In this document: in pieces, positions 44,216-54,858 of the stretch
How the letters are laid out: every line of letters starts with the position of its first letter
How positions within the stretch are numbered: position 1 is the stretch's first letter
Assembly: GCF_017115105.1 (NCBI RefSeq)
Contig: NZ_JABXKH010000031.1
Location: forward strand, 43,060-107,059
Length of the DNA stretch: 64,000 bases
Direction: 5' to 3'
From: Nostoc sp. NMS2
GTDB taxonomy: Bacteria; Cyanobacteriota; Cyanobacteriia; Cyanobacteriales; Nostocaceae
Made by a program: the position numbers and the translations under genes
The notes under the pieces: generated by a model
What the model was told of the DNA's origin: nothing
The model's database searches: none
What the model saw: only the letters and a program-made list of their open reading frames with translations

Positions 44216-45339
44216 ACCCAAATTTAAGTGATTGGGATGATGATTTACCCCCAGAACCAGAAGAAGTTTATCAAGATTTGCTTCGCGCACTGAGGCGAAA
44301 ATCAGGATTTGGTTTGTTTTTTGTCCAATGTACACCTGTGGAAGCAGACAAGTTTATTGTCAAACTTCCCCAGGAGATTCCGAAGAAAAATATCGCAGTT
44401 TTGCGCTTGGTTGAGGCAATAGATAATTTATATCAGCCAGTAGCAGAGTTTGTTAAAGACAAGCAAATTGATATTTTATTGATTAAAGGTCTGGAATATT
44501 CTTTATACAAATATGAAAAAAGAAGTTTTGGGGAAATTACGGAAGGAAAATTTAGCAATTTAACCAGTGTTCCGCATATTTTAAATCACTTAAACCAACA
44601 GCGAGAACGCTTTAGAGATGATTTTCCCATTAGCTTTGTTTTTATTTTACGTTCATTTTCGATAAACTATTTTATTCACCGCGCCCCAGATTTTTTTGAT
44701 TGGCGTTCTGGAGTGTTTGAATTACCGACTACACCAGAATTAGTAGAACAAGAATCAAATCGTCTTTTGTTGGAAGGAGACTATGAAGAATATTTGCATC
44801 TCAATACTGAACAAAAAATAGAGAAAATTTTGGAAATTCAGGAACTTCTTGCTGAAACATATCAAAAAGTAATTCGTAGGTCTAATTTATTATTTAAGAT
44901 GGCAAATTTGTTAGTTTCTGTTAACGAATATGAAGGATCTCTCACATCCTATGACCAAGCACTGAAAATTCAACCTGATTATCACTATGCTTGGAATGGT
45001 AAAGGTAATGCGTTAGCGAATTTGGGGCGCAATACAGAAGCGATCGCATCGTATGATCAAGCGCTGAAAATTCAACCTGATTTATACCAAGCTTGGTATA
45101 ACCGAGGCAATGCGTTAGGTAAATTAGGACACAATGAAGAAGCGATCTCATCTTACGACCAAGCACTGAAAATTCAACCTGATTTATACCAAGCTTGGTA
45201 CAATAGGGGTATTGTGCTACGCAAATTAGGACGTTTTGAAGAAGCGATCGCATCCTACGACCAAGCATTGAAAATTAAACCAGATTATTATCTTGCTTGG
45301 AACCTTCGGGCCATAACACGATGGAATTTAAAAAGCTAG
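44212..45339 (+). CDS. TPR protein partner of the ATPase, ends within a repeat
   Basis: A 375-residue protein. Residues 1-200 form a P-loop-like but motif-poor domain (LRRKSGFGLFFVQCTPVEADKF, KQIDILLIKGLEYSLYKYEKRSFGE, FPISFVFILRSFSINYFIH). From about 225 four TPR units repeat the pattern AWYNRGNALGKLGHNEEAISSYDQALKIQPD-like (written in parts: AWYNRGNAL, EEAISSYDQALKIQPD). At the DNA level these are near-identical 102-bp repeats containing HIP1 sites. The TAG stop interrupts a further repeat that continues in frame after it. The start overlaps the ATPase stop. Confidence 0.8.
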   Translation: MNPNLSDWDDDLPPEPEEVYQDLLRALRRKSGFGLFFVQCTPVEADKFIVKLPQEIPKKNIAVLRLVEAIDNLYQPVAEFVKDKQIDILLIKGLEYSLYKYEKRSFGEITEGKFSNLTSVPHILNHLNQQRERFRDDFPISFVFILRSFSINYFIHRAPDFFDWRSGVFELPTTPELVEQESNRLLLEGDYEEYLHLNTEQKIEKILEIQELLAETYQKVIRRSNLLFKMANLLVSVNEYEGSLTSYDQALKIQPDYHYAWNGKGNALANLGRNTEAIASYDQALKIQPDLYQAWYNRGNALGKLGHNEEAISSYDQALKIQPDLYQAWYNRGIVLRKLGRFEEAIASYDQALKIKPDYYLAWNLRAITRWNLKS

Positions 45340-45429
45340 GAAAATGCGATCGCATCCTACGACCAAGCACTGAAATTAATAACAATGCACATTACTAAAT
45401 ATAAAGTTAACCCCTCTTCAGGAACTTAA
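45340..45429 (+). pseudogene. In-frame TPR remnant after the stop codon
   Basis: Directly after TAG 45337-45339 the same frame reads ENAIASYDQALK and 17 more codons before TAA at 45427-45429. This is half of another TPR unit. The upstream gene therefore appears shortened by a nonsense change, or the last unit decayed. Confidence 0.7.
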
Positions 45430-45434
45430 ATTAA

Positions 45435-45737
45435 ATGCCAGAAAATTCCCAAGAGCAAAAACAGCTATCTATCCAAGAAATTGCTAGCCAATCTTTGGTA
45501 GAACGTCACAAAATACTAGAACCTTTTATCGCCGCCATAGCCGAAGATTTTTTGAATGACCCTGAATTAACAGAATTCTCAGTTTTGGATGGTGAAGACT
45601 GGGAAACTGAGAATGAAAACATAATTCATGTGGAAGAAATTGAAAGCATCCGTAACCATGATGGCTTTTTAAATGGCTATACATTAGAAGATGAAGGACT
45701 TTATGACGACTATACAAATCAGAAGGGAAATGCTTAA
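45435..45737 (+). CDS. Small acidic hypothetical protein downstream of the ATPase-TPR pair
   Basis: A 100-residue, strongly acidic protein (SIQEIASQSLVERHKILEPF, then many Glu/Asp such as LDGEDWETENEN). It starts at an ATG 6 bp after the remnant TPR stop, on the same strand as the ATPase-TPR pair, so it may be the third gene of that operon. The N-terminal helix with VERHKILEPFI resembles the sequence of some antitoxin-like proteins. I do not recognise a family. Confidence 0.5.
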   Translation: MPENSQEQKQLSIQEIASQSLVERHKILEPFIAAIAEDFLNDPELTEFSVLDGEDWETENENIIHVEEIESIRNHDGFLNGYTLEDEGLYDDYTNQKGNA

Positions 45738-45845
45738 AAGAAGTATGAAATTTGTATATTAAGCCTCAGTTTTAAGCAGCTTAAATTAAAAGCGATCGCA
45801 CATACATTACTAAATATAAACTGATGTAGCGATCGCCTCCTCTGA

Positions 45846-48488
45846 CTATGTAGCAATCTGTGGTACTGACACCTTCACTGGCACTTTTTTGCTAAAAGAC
45901 AGACCATTTTCATTTTTGTCAATGATAATCGTGTCTCCAGAGATAAAAGTATTCTCCAATAACTTGGTGGCGAGGGGGTTTTCTACTTCTCGCTGAATTG
46001 CGCGTTTGAGTGGACGCGCACCATAAACTGGGTCATAGCCTGATTCGACAAGGTGATCGCAAGCTGATTGGGATATCTCAAAGAAGATTTTTTGCTCGCG
46101 CAGGAGATTTTCTACTCGCTTGAGTTGAATACGGATGATATGCCGCATTTCCGTGCGATTGAGGGTATGGAAGAGAATAATATCATCAACGCGGTTGAGA
46201 AATTCGGGGCGGAAATGCGATCGCAAACCTTCCATTACCCGCTTCCGCATCGTTTCATACTGGGAATCATCACCAGCTACATCCAAGATATGTTCGCTAC
46301 CAATGTTACTAGTCATCACAATAACGCTGTTGCGAAAATCTACCGTCCTTCCCTGAGAGTCAGTAATTCTCCCGTCATCTAACACCTGCAACAAAATATT
46401 GAATACATCGGGATGCGCTTTTTCCACTTCATCCAGCAGCACCACTGAATAAGGACGGCGGCGAACTGCCTCGGAAAGTTGACCGCCTTCTTCATATCCT
46501 ACATATCCTGGAGGCGCACCCACTAACCGAGAAACTGAGTGTTTTTCCATATATTCAGACATATCCAAGCGCACTAAGGCATCATCAGAATCAAAGAGAA
46601 ACTGAGCTAAAGCACGGGCGAGTTCGGTTTTGCCCACACCTGTGGGGCCCATGAACAAAAATGAACCAATGGGGCGCGACGGGTCTTTCATCCCCGCACG
46701 GGCGCGGCGAATCGCTGCTGATACCGCTTCTACAGCCTCTTCTTGCCCAATGACTCGTTGATGTAAATGACTTTCTAATTGCAGCAATTTTTGCCGTTCC
46801 GATTCCAACAAGCGATTGACGGGAATTCCTGTCCATTTGGCGACGATTTCGGCAATATCAGCTTCAGTGACTTGTTCTCGCAGCAACGTCGAACCTTGGT
46901 TTTGAATTTCTAAAAGGCTGGCTTCTTTGGCTTCGCGATCGTGCTGCACTCCTTCCAATTTGCCATACTTCAGTTGAGCAGCTTTATTGAGGTCATAAGC
47001 GCGTTCTGCTTGTTCAATTTGTACTCGCAGCGCATCTTCTTCTTTTTTTAAGGCGCTTATTGCCTCTAATAGCTGCTTTTCACCTTGCCATTGTTCATTA
47101 AATATTTGCTGTTTTTCAGTTAAATTGGCGATTTCTTGCTCAATGCGCTGCAAACGCTCTTTAGTTTGGGGAGTACCCTTTTCTTCGCCAGCTAATGACA
47201 GCTTTTCCATTTCTAACTGCATGAGGCGGCGATCGATGGTTTCCAATTCTGCTGGTTTGGAGGTAATCTCCATTTTCAACTGTGCTGCTGCTTCATCTAC
47301 CAAATCGATGGCTTTATCTGGTAAGAAGCGATCGCTAATATAACGCGCTGACAGGGTTGCTGCTGCTACTAAGGCCGAATCAGAAATTTTGACATTGTGA
47401 TGCACTTCATAGCGTTCTTTCAACCCCCGCAAAATGGAAATAGTATTTTCCACACTTGGCTGATCCACAAATACTTGCTGAAAGCGACGTTCTAAAGCAG
47501 CATCTTTCTCAATGTGTTTGCGGAACTCATCTAGGGTAGTTGCGCCAATACAACGCAGTTCTCCCCGCGCCAGCATTGGTTTGAGTAAATTTCCGGCATC
47601 CATTGCCCCTTGTTGAGTGGAACCTGCGCCAACTACGGTATGTAGTTCGTCAATAAACAGAACAATGTCACCGTTAGATTCAGTAACTTCTTTGAGAACT
47701 GCTTTTAGGCGTTCTTCAAATTCGCCTCGCAATTTTGCTCCAGCAATTAAACTGCCGATATCTAACGAGATCAACTTGCGGTTTTTCAGAGATTCGGGAA
47801 CATCACCGTTTACCATCCGTTGTGCTAAAGCTTCTGCGATCGCAGTTTTACCTACCCCAGGTTCACCAATCAATACGGGGTTATTTTTGCTCCGACGAGA
47901 CAATACTTGAATTACCCGCCGAATTTCGTCATCTCGCCCAATTACTGGGTCGAGTTTTCCAGCTTTTGCCTGTTCTGTCAAATCTCTGCCAAATTTTTGT
48001 AAGGCTTCATAGCGCGATTCTGGCGTTTGATCTGTTACCTTTTGGCTACCACGAACGACTTTGATAGTAGCTTCTAGTTTAGCGGTATCGGCACTAAAGC
48101 TTTTGAGGATCTTTCGTCCGATGCGATCGTCTTCAGCAAAAGCTAAAAGTATGTGTTCCACAGAAATGTAGGAGTCTTTCATCCTGACTCTAGCTTCCTC
48201 GGCTTTGTCTAGTAAAACATCTAAACTACGGCTAAGATAAAGCTGATCGCTTTTACCAACTTTGGGCTGACGTTGGATAAAGGCTTCTAGCTGCTGTTGA
48301 AAGCGGATTGGATCGACCTCAGATCGAGCCAGGATACGTATTGCTAGACTCGTAGGTTCTTCTAACAGGGCAATAATTAAATGTTCAACATCTAGTTGCT
48401 GTTGTTGATAAGCACGGACTATATCCTGAGATTTAACAATTGCTTCCCAGGCTTTATCAGTAAATTTATTCGGATCTGTAGGTTGCAT
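45846..48488 (-). CDS. clpB: ATP-dependent disaggregase ClpB
   Basis: An 880-residue Hsp104/ClpB. Two Clp_N repeats occupy residues 1-150. AAA1 has [14 protein letters not shown] near 205 and [14 protein letters not shown]; the long coiled-coil middle domain lies at about 410-530; AAA2 has [14 protein letters not shown] near 610 and [20 protein letters not shown]. The C-terminal small domain ends [23 protein letters not shown]. The M-domain distinguishes ClpB from ClpC. It rescues aggregated proteins with DnaK. Cyanobacteria usually have two clpB genes; I cannot tell which this is. Confidence 0.95.
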   Translation of the reverse strand: MQPTDPNKFTDKAWEAIVKSQDIVRAYQQQQLDVEHLIIALLEEPTSLAIRILARSEVDPIRFQQQLEAFIQRQPKVGKSDQLYLSRSLDVLLDKAEEARVRMKDSYISVEHILLAFAEDDRIGRKILKSFSADTAKLEATIKVVRGSQKVTDQTPESRYEALQKFGRDLTEQAKAGKLDPVIGRDDEIRRVIQVLSRRSKNNPVLIGEPGVGKTAIAEALAQRMVNGDVPESLKNRKLISLDIGSLIAGAKLRGEFEERLKAVLKEVTESNGDIVLFIDELHTVVGAGSTQQGAMDAGNLLKPMLARGELRCIGATTLDEFRKHIEKDAALERRFQQVFVDQPSVENTISILRGLKERYEVHHNVKISDSALVAAATLSARYISDRFLPDKAIDLVDEAAAQLKMEITSKPAELETIDRRLMQLEMEKLSLAGEEKGTPQTKERLQRIEQEIANLTEKQQIFNEQWQGEKQLLEAISALKKEEDALRVQIEQAERAYDLNKAAQLKYGKLEGVQHDREAKEASLLEIQNQGSTLLREQVTEADIAEIVAKWTGIPVNRLLESERQKLLQLESHLHQRVIGQEEAVEAVSAAIRRARAGMKDPSRPIGSFLFMGPTGVGKTELARALAQFLFDSDDALVRLDMSEYMEKHSVSRLVGAPPGYVGYEEGGQLSEAVRRRPYSVVLLDEVEKAHPDVFNILLQVLDDGRITDSQGRTVDFRNSVIVMTSNIGSEHILDVAGDDSQYETMRKRVMEGLRSHFRPEFLNRVDDIILFHTLNRTEMRHIIRIQLKRVENLLREQKIFFEISQSACDHLVESGYDPVYGARPLKRAIQREVENPLATKLLENTFISGDTIIIDKNENGLSFSKKVPVKVSVPQIAT

Positions 48489-48768
48489 CTTTATAATTTT
48501 AGAATTTTGATTTTTAGTTTAGGGCTTGGGGATTGGGAGTTTAGAGTTAAAAGAGTTTGGAATTCTCCCCTGATCTCCAGTCCTTAATTATCCAAGCATT
48601 CTCAGCGTATGTCCGCGTGTATCTCCAGTGGCAATCTAGGATTGGTAATTTGGTGATAGTTTGATCTATTACCTATTTCCTAATTTAAAACGAAAACACT
48701 ATTCTGAACTGACTTTGCTAGATTGTGTTATTAGAGTGATGTCTATGACGGGCTACGCTTATGCTCTT

Positions 48769-48940
48769 AGGGACTTCCAAATAAAAAAATGTTCCAAACA
48801 AAACTGACCCAAAAACTCTCTCTATTCCTCCTCTCTCTGTGTTCTCTGTACGGCAGTCGCTCATGGGGGAAACCCCCAAGACCGCGCTGCCTTGTCTCTG
48901 TGGTTCGTTTATTTGGATAATTTATTTCTTGGAAGTCCCT
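48769..48940. mobile_element. MITE-like element with AGGGACTTCCAA termini
   Basis: Perfect 12-bp terminal inverted repeats AGGGACTTCCAA (48769-48780) and TTGGAAGTCCCT (48929-48940) bound a 172-bp non-coding unit with an inner hairpin (GGGGGAAACCCCC near 48864). One end of the same element occurs alone near 10975-11005. TTAG/TTAG flank may be the target duplication. Confidence 0.65.
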
Positions 48941-48962
48941 TAGTGTTGCTGATACTAATAGC

Positions 48963-49107
48963 ACGTGAGTTCGACGAGTGCTATTTTGACCTCTCCCCCA
49001 GCCCCTCTCCTACGAGGAGAGGGGAGCAAAAACCCTCTAATTTCATTACTCCTCCCTCGCCTTTTAGGAGAGGGAGGCTGGGAGGGAGAGGTCTGTCGAA
49101 CTCACGT
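48963..49107. mobile_element. MITE-like element with ACGTGAGTTCGAC termini
   Basis: Perfect 13-bp inverted ends ACGTGAGTTCGAC (48963-48975) and GTCGAACTCACGT (49095-49107). The arms extend inward as GACCTCTCCC...CTCTCCTA against TAGGAGAGGG...GGGAGAGGTC. Total 145 bp, no coding capacity. It lies 23 bp from the previous element, in the clpB-gloA spacer 48489-49323. Confidence 0.7.
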
Positions 49108-49323
49108 TAATAGCATTTACGCAGAGGAGATCACCTAACCCGTCTAAAAAGGGTATGCAAAAGGGAAAAGTCTCGCACTCTGTTAAGCAGACGCACGAGA
49201 CACCCATCTGCGGGAAAATCAATCTACCCGCATCTGGTTCAACTTTTCAAGACATCAGTGGGTATTTTCCTACAGCTTTATTGCCTTCAAATGAGAACCG
49301 CTACATATTCTTAATTATAAGAA

Positions 49324-49758
49324 TTACTGACTCACAAGTTGCTCTTGTGATTCCTGTTTGACTGCTGAACCTTGAGATCCCAGTTGAATCAGTTCAATTT
49401 TATACCCATCTGGATCTTCCACAAAAGCAATTACTGTCGAACCATGTTTCATCGGCCCGGGTTCCCGTACAACTTTACCGCCCTGATTGCGGATTTCCTC
49501 ACAGGTAGCGTAAATATCATCAACCCCAAGGGCAATGTGACCGTAAGCATTACCCAATTCGTATTTTTCCACTCCCCAGTTGTATGTTAGTTCAATCACT
49601 GCGTTATCGCTTTCGTCACCATAGCCCACAAAAGCTAAGGTAAATTCTCCCCCTGGATAATCGTTTCGGCGCAGTAATTTCATACCCAAAAGTTCACAAT
49701 AAAACTTTAAGGACTCTTCCAGGTTGCCTACCCGTAGCATTGTGTGTAGTAATCGCAT
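49324..49758 (-). CDS. gloA: Lactoylglutathione lyase (glyoxalase I)
   Basis: A 144-residue glyoxalase I that isomerises the methylglyoxal-glutathione hemithioacetal. The protein begins [26 protein letters not shown]; metal ligands are His5, a Glu in VIELTYNWG, His in [10 protein letters not shown] and Glu in [25 protein letters not shown] completes the fold. The last 15 residues are a low-complexity Gln/Ser tail beyond the usual end. It stands alone. Confidence 0.93.
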   Translation of the reverse strand: MRLLHTMLRVGNLEESLKFYCELLGMKLLRRNDYPGGEFTLAFVGYGDESDNAVIELTYNWGVEKYELGNAYGHIALGVDDIYATCEEIRNQGGKVVREPGPMKHGSTVIAFVEDPDGYKIELIQLGSQGSAVKQESQEQLVSQ

Positions 49759-49987
49759 ATTGACCTTTTCTGTGTAAGTGATTTAGTGTTATTCTCTGCA
49801 AACATTTTACCTAGCTGAAAGTCGTCAGGTAGAAATGCCATCAGCCAAAGAATTAAATAAACATTCCCTTACCCATTTTTGGCTTGCTCCCTATCCATAC
49901 AATGGAAATCTTCTTTAATCTCAGCCAATAAAGTCTTTTAACAGCATAAGCTAGCGATTGGGTTAGGCAACTGGACTGGATGCGTAA

Positions 49988-51304
<1,317 letters not shown>

Positions 51305-51863
51305 GAGCAGGGGGAGCACCGGGGAAGGGGGAAATGAGGGAGATAGGGGAGATGAGGGGGCACAACTTCTCCCATACGTATCAACTTAAAGTGAAACCCT
51401 TGTCATTACCTCATATCATGCCTTATTGTACTCGTCGGTAATTGTCGCCTCACCCCACCTCGGTTTTGTCTTACGCCAAAACCTCCCCTCCCCGAACTCG
51501 CGGGGAGGGAACTATCAAATCGCTGATTATGATACACAGAAGACTCAGGGCAGCATCCCAAATGTGTAAATTCATCGGTCATGCTGAATGGAGCGTGCCT
51601 CCTGCAAAAAAGCTACGAATCGGCGCAGCGTGTGCCCTTGGAACTCAGCGCAATGTAGACAGGAAGTGGCTTCTTCCCGCAAGCGCCGATCTCACGATTC
51701 GATGTCTTTCAGACACGCTTCGCTCTTTCCTGCACTTCGTTTCGCTCAGAATGACAATAGTGAACGTTTCTTTAAATCTTTTTTGTAGTATCCATATCCA
51801 ATAAAACAGACAAAAAAGGGTAGCATTCCCTAGAGACTTCACCATCTACTTTGGATAAGAAAG
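51305..51863. other. Repeat-rich spacer after eno, no supported gene
   Basis: Contains GGGAGATAGGGGAGATGAGG, a CCTCCCCGAACTCGCGGGGAG hairpin (51484-51509) of a family also seen near 30670, and a TTTCAGACACGCTTCGCTC-type dispersed unit. Overlapping short frames here have no family features. Confidence 0.5.
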
Positions 51864-52370
51864 ATGAAAACAACAAACGCGGAAACCAACTTACGAATCG
51901 GTGGAGATACATCCGACGCGATAAAGAAAACTCAATCTTCAACGCAAATCTTGTGGGCGGTTTGTCGGCGGGTTTGTGTGTCAGCGGGTTTGGTTGCGGT
52001 TGTGGGGGGCGCTTTGGGGGTGGATTTGTCGGCGGCAGAGGCTCTGGGGGCTAGGGAAGAGGGGCGAGTAGTTGCGGGGGAGCGACTCAACCAAAAGACC
52101 CCGACCCCGACGGGACTATATATGCCCAGCGATCCATCGATCACAGACGAGCCCGATGGTGTGGGCGGTGATGGGCGGCGGCGCGTTGGGGGTGGAGGCT
52201 CTGGGGGCGCTAGGGAAGAGGGGCGAGTAGTTGCGGGGGAGCGACTCAACCAAAAGACCCCGACCCCGACGGGACTATATATGCCCAGCGATCCATCGAT
52301 CACAGACGATACCTGTGGTCCGGGCGGTGATGGGCGTGGGACCCCGAGACCGTGGTGGTGCGGGCGGTGA
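51864..52370 (+). CDS. GC-rich hypothetical protein with a duplicated 33-residue unit
   Basis: A 168-residue frame from ATG 51864 (AAGAAAG upstream). Residues 30-60 hold a hydrophobic stretch (VSAGLVAVVGGALGVDLSAAEA) that could be a signal sequence. Two nearly identical units follow, each reading AREEGRVVAGERLNQKTPTP then TGLYMPSDPSITD, separated by a Gly/Arg-rich linker; the end is GRGTPRPWWCGR. The DNA is far more GC-rich than its surroundings, and the opposite strand is also open (51932-52504), so coding is uncertain. The PSD-containing unit recalls repeated core motifs of modified peptides, but no modification enzyme is nearby. Function unknown. Confidence 0.4.
   Translation: MKTTNAETNLRIGGDTSDAIKKTQSSTQILWAVCRRVCVSAGLVAVVGGALGVDLSAAEALGAREEGRVVAGERLNQKTPTPTGLYMPSDPSITDEPDGVGGDGRRRVGGGGSGGAREEGRVVAGERLNQKTPTPTGLYMPSDPSITDDTCGPGGDGRGTPRPWWCGR
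52035..52310 (+). repeat. Direct duplication of about 110 bp in the GC-rich segment
   Basis: The block starting CTCTGGGGGCTAGGGAAGAG at about 52038 recurs at about 52199, with a third partial copy of the GGTGATGGGCGGCGGCGCG linker at about 52366. Copies are almost identical, so the duplication is recent. Confidence 0.8.
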
Positions 52371-52538
52371 TGGGCGGCGGCGCGTTGGGGGTGGAAAAAA
52401 CGGGTAAATAATCCGTACGGTCCGGATGGGAGGGGAAGGGGGGGAGGAAAAGAATAATCTCGGACGACATCTATTTTATGCCTCATAAATGCAACTTCCG
52501 TCAAATGCTCTATTAGCTTGGATAAACTTATCTACCAC

Positions 52539-52690
52539 AACTCAAGTTCGGGGCGACCCAATACCTGGCACTGCTCCCAAACTTGAGTTGACTAGGTGAG
52601 GATTTGTGCTTACTTTTATTCAGGCTAATTGTATGACCAGCCAGCAGGTGACTTCCCCAGTTTGACTTGCTGGCTGGTTTTGGTTTTGAT
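52539..52690 (+). ncRNA. Possible small transcript: inverted repeat plus strong terminator
   Basis: AACTCAAGTT (52539-52548) pairs with AACTTGAGTT (52580-52589), and about 45 bp later ACCAGCCAGCA (52636-52646) pairs with TGCTGGCTGGT (52668-52678) before TTTTGGTTTTG. The second hairpin is a good intrinsic terminator. It may end a transcript from the GC-rich gene upstream or a separate small RNA. Confidence 0.5.
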
Positions 52691-52745
52691 TTATCTCGTT
52701 GACAAAAGCCCCTGTACTTCTTGGCGCGAGTCATTTTTGTTGTTG

Positions 52746-53364
52746 TAATCGAAATCTCACTCTGCCGTGTCGGGCATCCCTCTGGGAACTCCGGCTACGA
52801 TGTACACACAAGTCCTTGAATTACCCACTCATTCCCGCAAAACCTCACCCTGCCCTGTCGGGTATCCCTCTCCTTACTAAGGCTACGGTGTACACACAAG
52901 TATGACCAGCATAGGTTTCAACTCTTCTAGTAATTTCGTGGGGTACGTTATGGACACGCCGAAATAACAAATGCGTAGGTGAAGCCCGCCGTAGGCATCG
53001 CCGAAATAACAAATGCGTTCGCTGAAATAACAAATGAGTACGCCGAAATAACAAATGAGTTCGCCGAAATAACAAATGCGTTCGCCGAAATAACAAATGC
53101 GTTCGCTGAAATAACAAATGAGTACGCCGAAATAACAAATGAGTTCGCCGAAATAACAAATGCGTAGGCGTAGCCCACCCCAGGCATCGGCATGATTGCA
53201 ACAATTTAGCTTTATCACGCCAGCGTAACGCACTGCAATCTTAGGTTGATGTAGTTTTTCAGACTTGTGTATACACCGTAGCCTTACTAAGGAGAGGGAA
53301 AGATTTTAGCTACGCTAAAAGCGAGGGTGAGGTGAAAAGCGATACGGTGTAGACACCGTAGCCC
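52746..53364. repeat. Composite repeat: duplicated leader, 36-bp inverted arms, tandem core
   Basis: A unit ending GGCTACGATGTACACACAAG (to 52812) is repeated as CTACGGTGTACACACAAGT (to 52901). The 36-bp arm 52866-52901 (starts CCCTCTCCTTACTAAGG) returns inverted at 53263-53298 with two mismatches. Between them lies the 21-bp tandem array. A further palindromic ACGGTGTAGACACCGTAG occurs at 53345-53362. No gene is convincing. Confidence 0.75.
52999..53166 (+). repeat. Eight tandem 21-bp units (CGCCGAAATAACAAATGCGTT)
   Basis: Eight consecutive 21-bp units vary at three positions only. Units 1-4 and 5-8 repeat the same pattern of variants, so the array grew by doubling an 84-bp block. One solitary unit lies at 52957-52976. 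Both ends are bounded by GTAGGCATCG-type and GGCGTAGCCC-type sequence. The frame is open on both strands because 21 is divisible by three, giving FAEITNA heptads on the plus strand, but there is no start context. Confidence 0.9.
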
Positions 53365-53375
53365 CATCTCCCCAA

Positions 53376-54434
53376 TTAAGGATAAAATCCCAACTTGGGC
53401 AACCCCAAGGTTTCATCCCAGCCCATCATCAAGTTCATACATTGGATAGCTTGACCCGCTTGACCTTTAATTAGATTGTCAATTGCTGACATGACAATCA
53501 CGCGACCTGTGCGCGGGTCAACTTCTACACCGATATAACAAAGATTACTACCACTCGCCCATTTAGTTTGGGGGTAAATGCCGCTACCGCAGACTTTTAC
53601 CCAAGGAGAGTTGCGGTAGAAGGCTGAGAAAATTGTGATTAAGTCATCTCGCACTAGACCTGGATCGCTCATCTTAGCATATACTGTTGCCAAAATCCCG
53701 CGTACCATTGGGACAAGGTGTGGTGTAAATTGGATCATCAGTTCGTGACCAGCTAAGTCACTGCAAATTTGCTCAATTTCTGGGGTGTGACGGTGACGAC
53801 CGATATTGAAAGCTGCAATGGAATTATCTGCTTCAGATAGTAATAAGTTGGTTTGAGGTTGCCGTCCACTGCTAGATGTGCCAGCCTTGGCATCGATAAT
53901 AGCTGTTTCTGGGACGATTAAGCCTTGCTTTAAGAGTGGCGAAAGTGCAAGGAGACTAGCAGTGGGATAGGAACCAGGACAGCCAATAAGTTGAGCTTCG
54001 GCAATGCGATCGCGATAAAGTTCTGGTAATCCATAAACTGCTGTAGCTGCAATGGTGCGATCGTTTCTCTCAATGCCATACCAATTTGTATAAGTTGTCA
54101 AATCACTGAACCGATAATCTGCACTCAGATCCAGTACTTTACATCCTTTTTCTAAAAGCTTGGGCGCGATTTGGCAAGCCAGACCATTTGGTAAAGACAG
54201 GAAAACTACTTCACAGCGATGAGCAATTATTTCTGGTTCTACCGCTTCTATTGGTAGATTAGCTGCATGAGCCAGATGTGGGTACAAATCCCCAAAGGAT
54301 TTACCAATACTACTCTCACCGCCTAAATAAACCAGTTCGACTTCTGGATGATCCATCAGTAGCCGTACTAACTGTACTCCGCCATAGCCCGACGCGCCAA
54401 CAATCCCAACGGGTACGCGTCTAAATTTGCCCAT
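53376..54434 (-). CDS. argC: N-acetyl-gamma-glutamyl-phosphate reductase, catalytic Cys replaced by Ser
   Basis: A 352-residue ArgC, which reduces N-acetylglutamyl phosphate in arginine synthesis. The NADP-binding start [48 protein letters not shown] and [14 protein letters not shown] are intact, and the length is normal. The active-site segment reads [11 protein letters not shown]: Ser155 stands where the family has the nucleophilic Cys (GCYPT), and Cys152 lies three residues before. The glycine loop reads [11 protein letters not shown] rather than the usual SGTSGGGR type. The enzyme may be inactive, altered in substrate, or the base may be an error. Confidence 0.88.
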   Translation of the reverse strand: MGKFRRVPVGIVGASGYGGVQLVRLLMDHPEVELVYLGGESSIGKSFGDLYPHLAHAANLPIEAVEPEIIAHRCEVVFLSLPNGLACQIAPKLLEKGCKVLDLSADYRFSDLTTYTNWYGIERNDRTIAATAVYGLPELYRDRIAEAQLIGCPGSYPTASLLALSPLLKQGLIVPETAIIDAKAGTSSSGRQPQTNLLLSEADNSIAAFNIGRHRHTPEIEQICSDLAGHELMIQFTPHLVPMVRGILATVYAKMSDPGLVRDDLITIFSAFYRNSPWVKVCGSGIYPQTKWASGSNLCYIGVEVDPRTGRVIVMSAIDNLIKGQAGQAIQCMNLMMGWDETLGLPKLGFYP

Positions 54435-54615
54435 GATCTGAAATCCTTATCCCATGAATAGTTAATTCGTTCTCAGCTATCAACAATATCAGCGACTAGA
54501 CTCACAGCGTACAAAACACCCCAAAGGGGGAGCATTGGCCACTTGTACTGAGCGAAGTCGAAGTATTGGGCATGGAAAAGAGACAAGGGAGACAAGGAAG
54601 AGGGAGGAGACAAGG

Positions 54616-54697
54616 GAGAGACTTAATTTTAATAATTCCCCCTTGTCCTCCTTGTCCCCCTGCTCCCCTGCTCCCGACTCTCCACTCCCCACTCCCC
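54616..54697 (+). repeat. Repeat copy inverted relative to the window's right end
   Basis: GAGAGACTTAATTTTAATAA and the following pyrimidine-rich sequence to 54697 are the reverse complement of 63901-64000, except for about 17 extra bases in the latter. The adjoining unit TTGTACTGAGCGAAGTCGAAGTA at about 54542 also recurs elsewhere. The spacer 54435-54858 has no gene. Confidence 0.8.
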
Positions 54698-54858
54698 ACT
54701 CCCTGCTCCCTCTCCCTAATCCTTCACTGTCGCTGCACTTTAAATCCCCACTTTGAACGGTAGAAATTTTTGCCCCGTTATCAAATCATTGCTAGTCTAC
54801 TTCTCTGCCTTATAAAGGAGCTACAATCTAAAATAAGAAATTGTAAAAAAAATTTACG

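Noticed and set aside
51932..52504. 190-codon minus-strand frame over the GC-rich segment
   Set aside because: Pro/Arg/Ser-rich sequence expected from reading GC-rich DNA backwards; no start signal. The plus-strand frame has a better start and terminator, though neither is proven.
52845..53233. Overlapping minus-strand frames (ICYFGE- and FVISAN-type repeats) and a plus-strand FAEITN repeat frame
   Set aside because: All arise because the 21-bp tandem unit lacks stops in several frames. Start context and conservation are absent.
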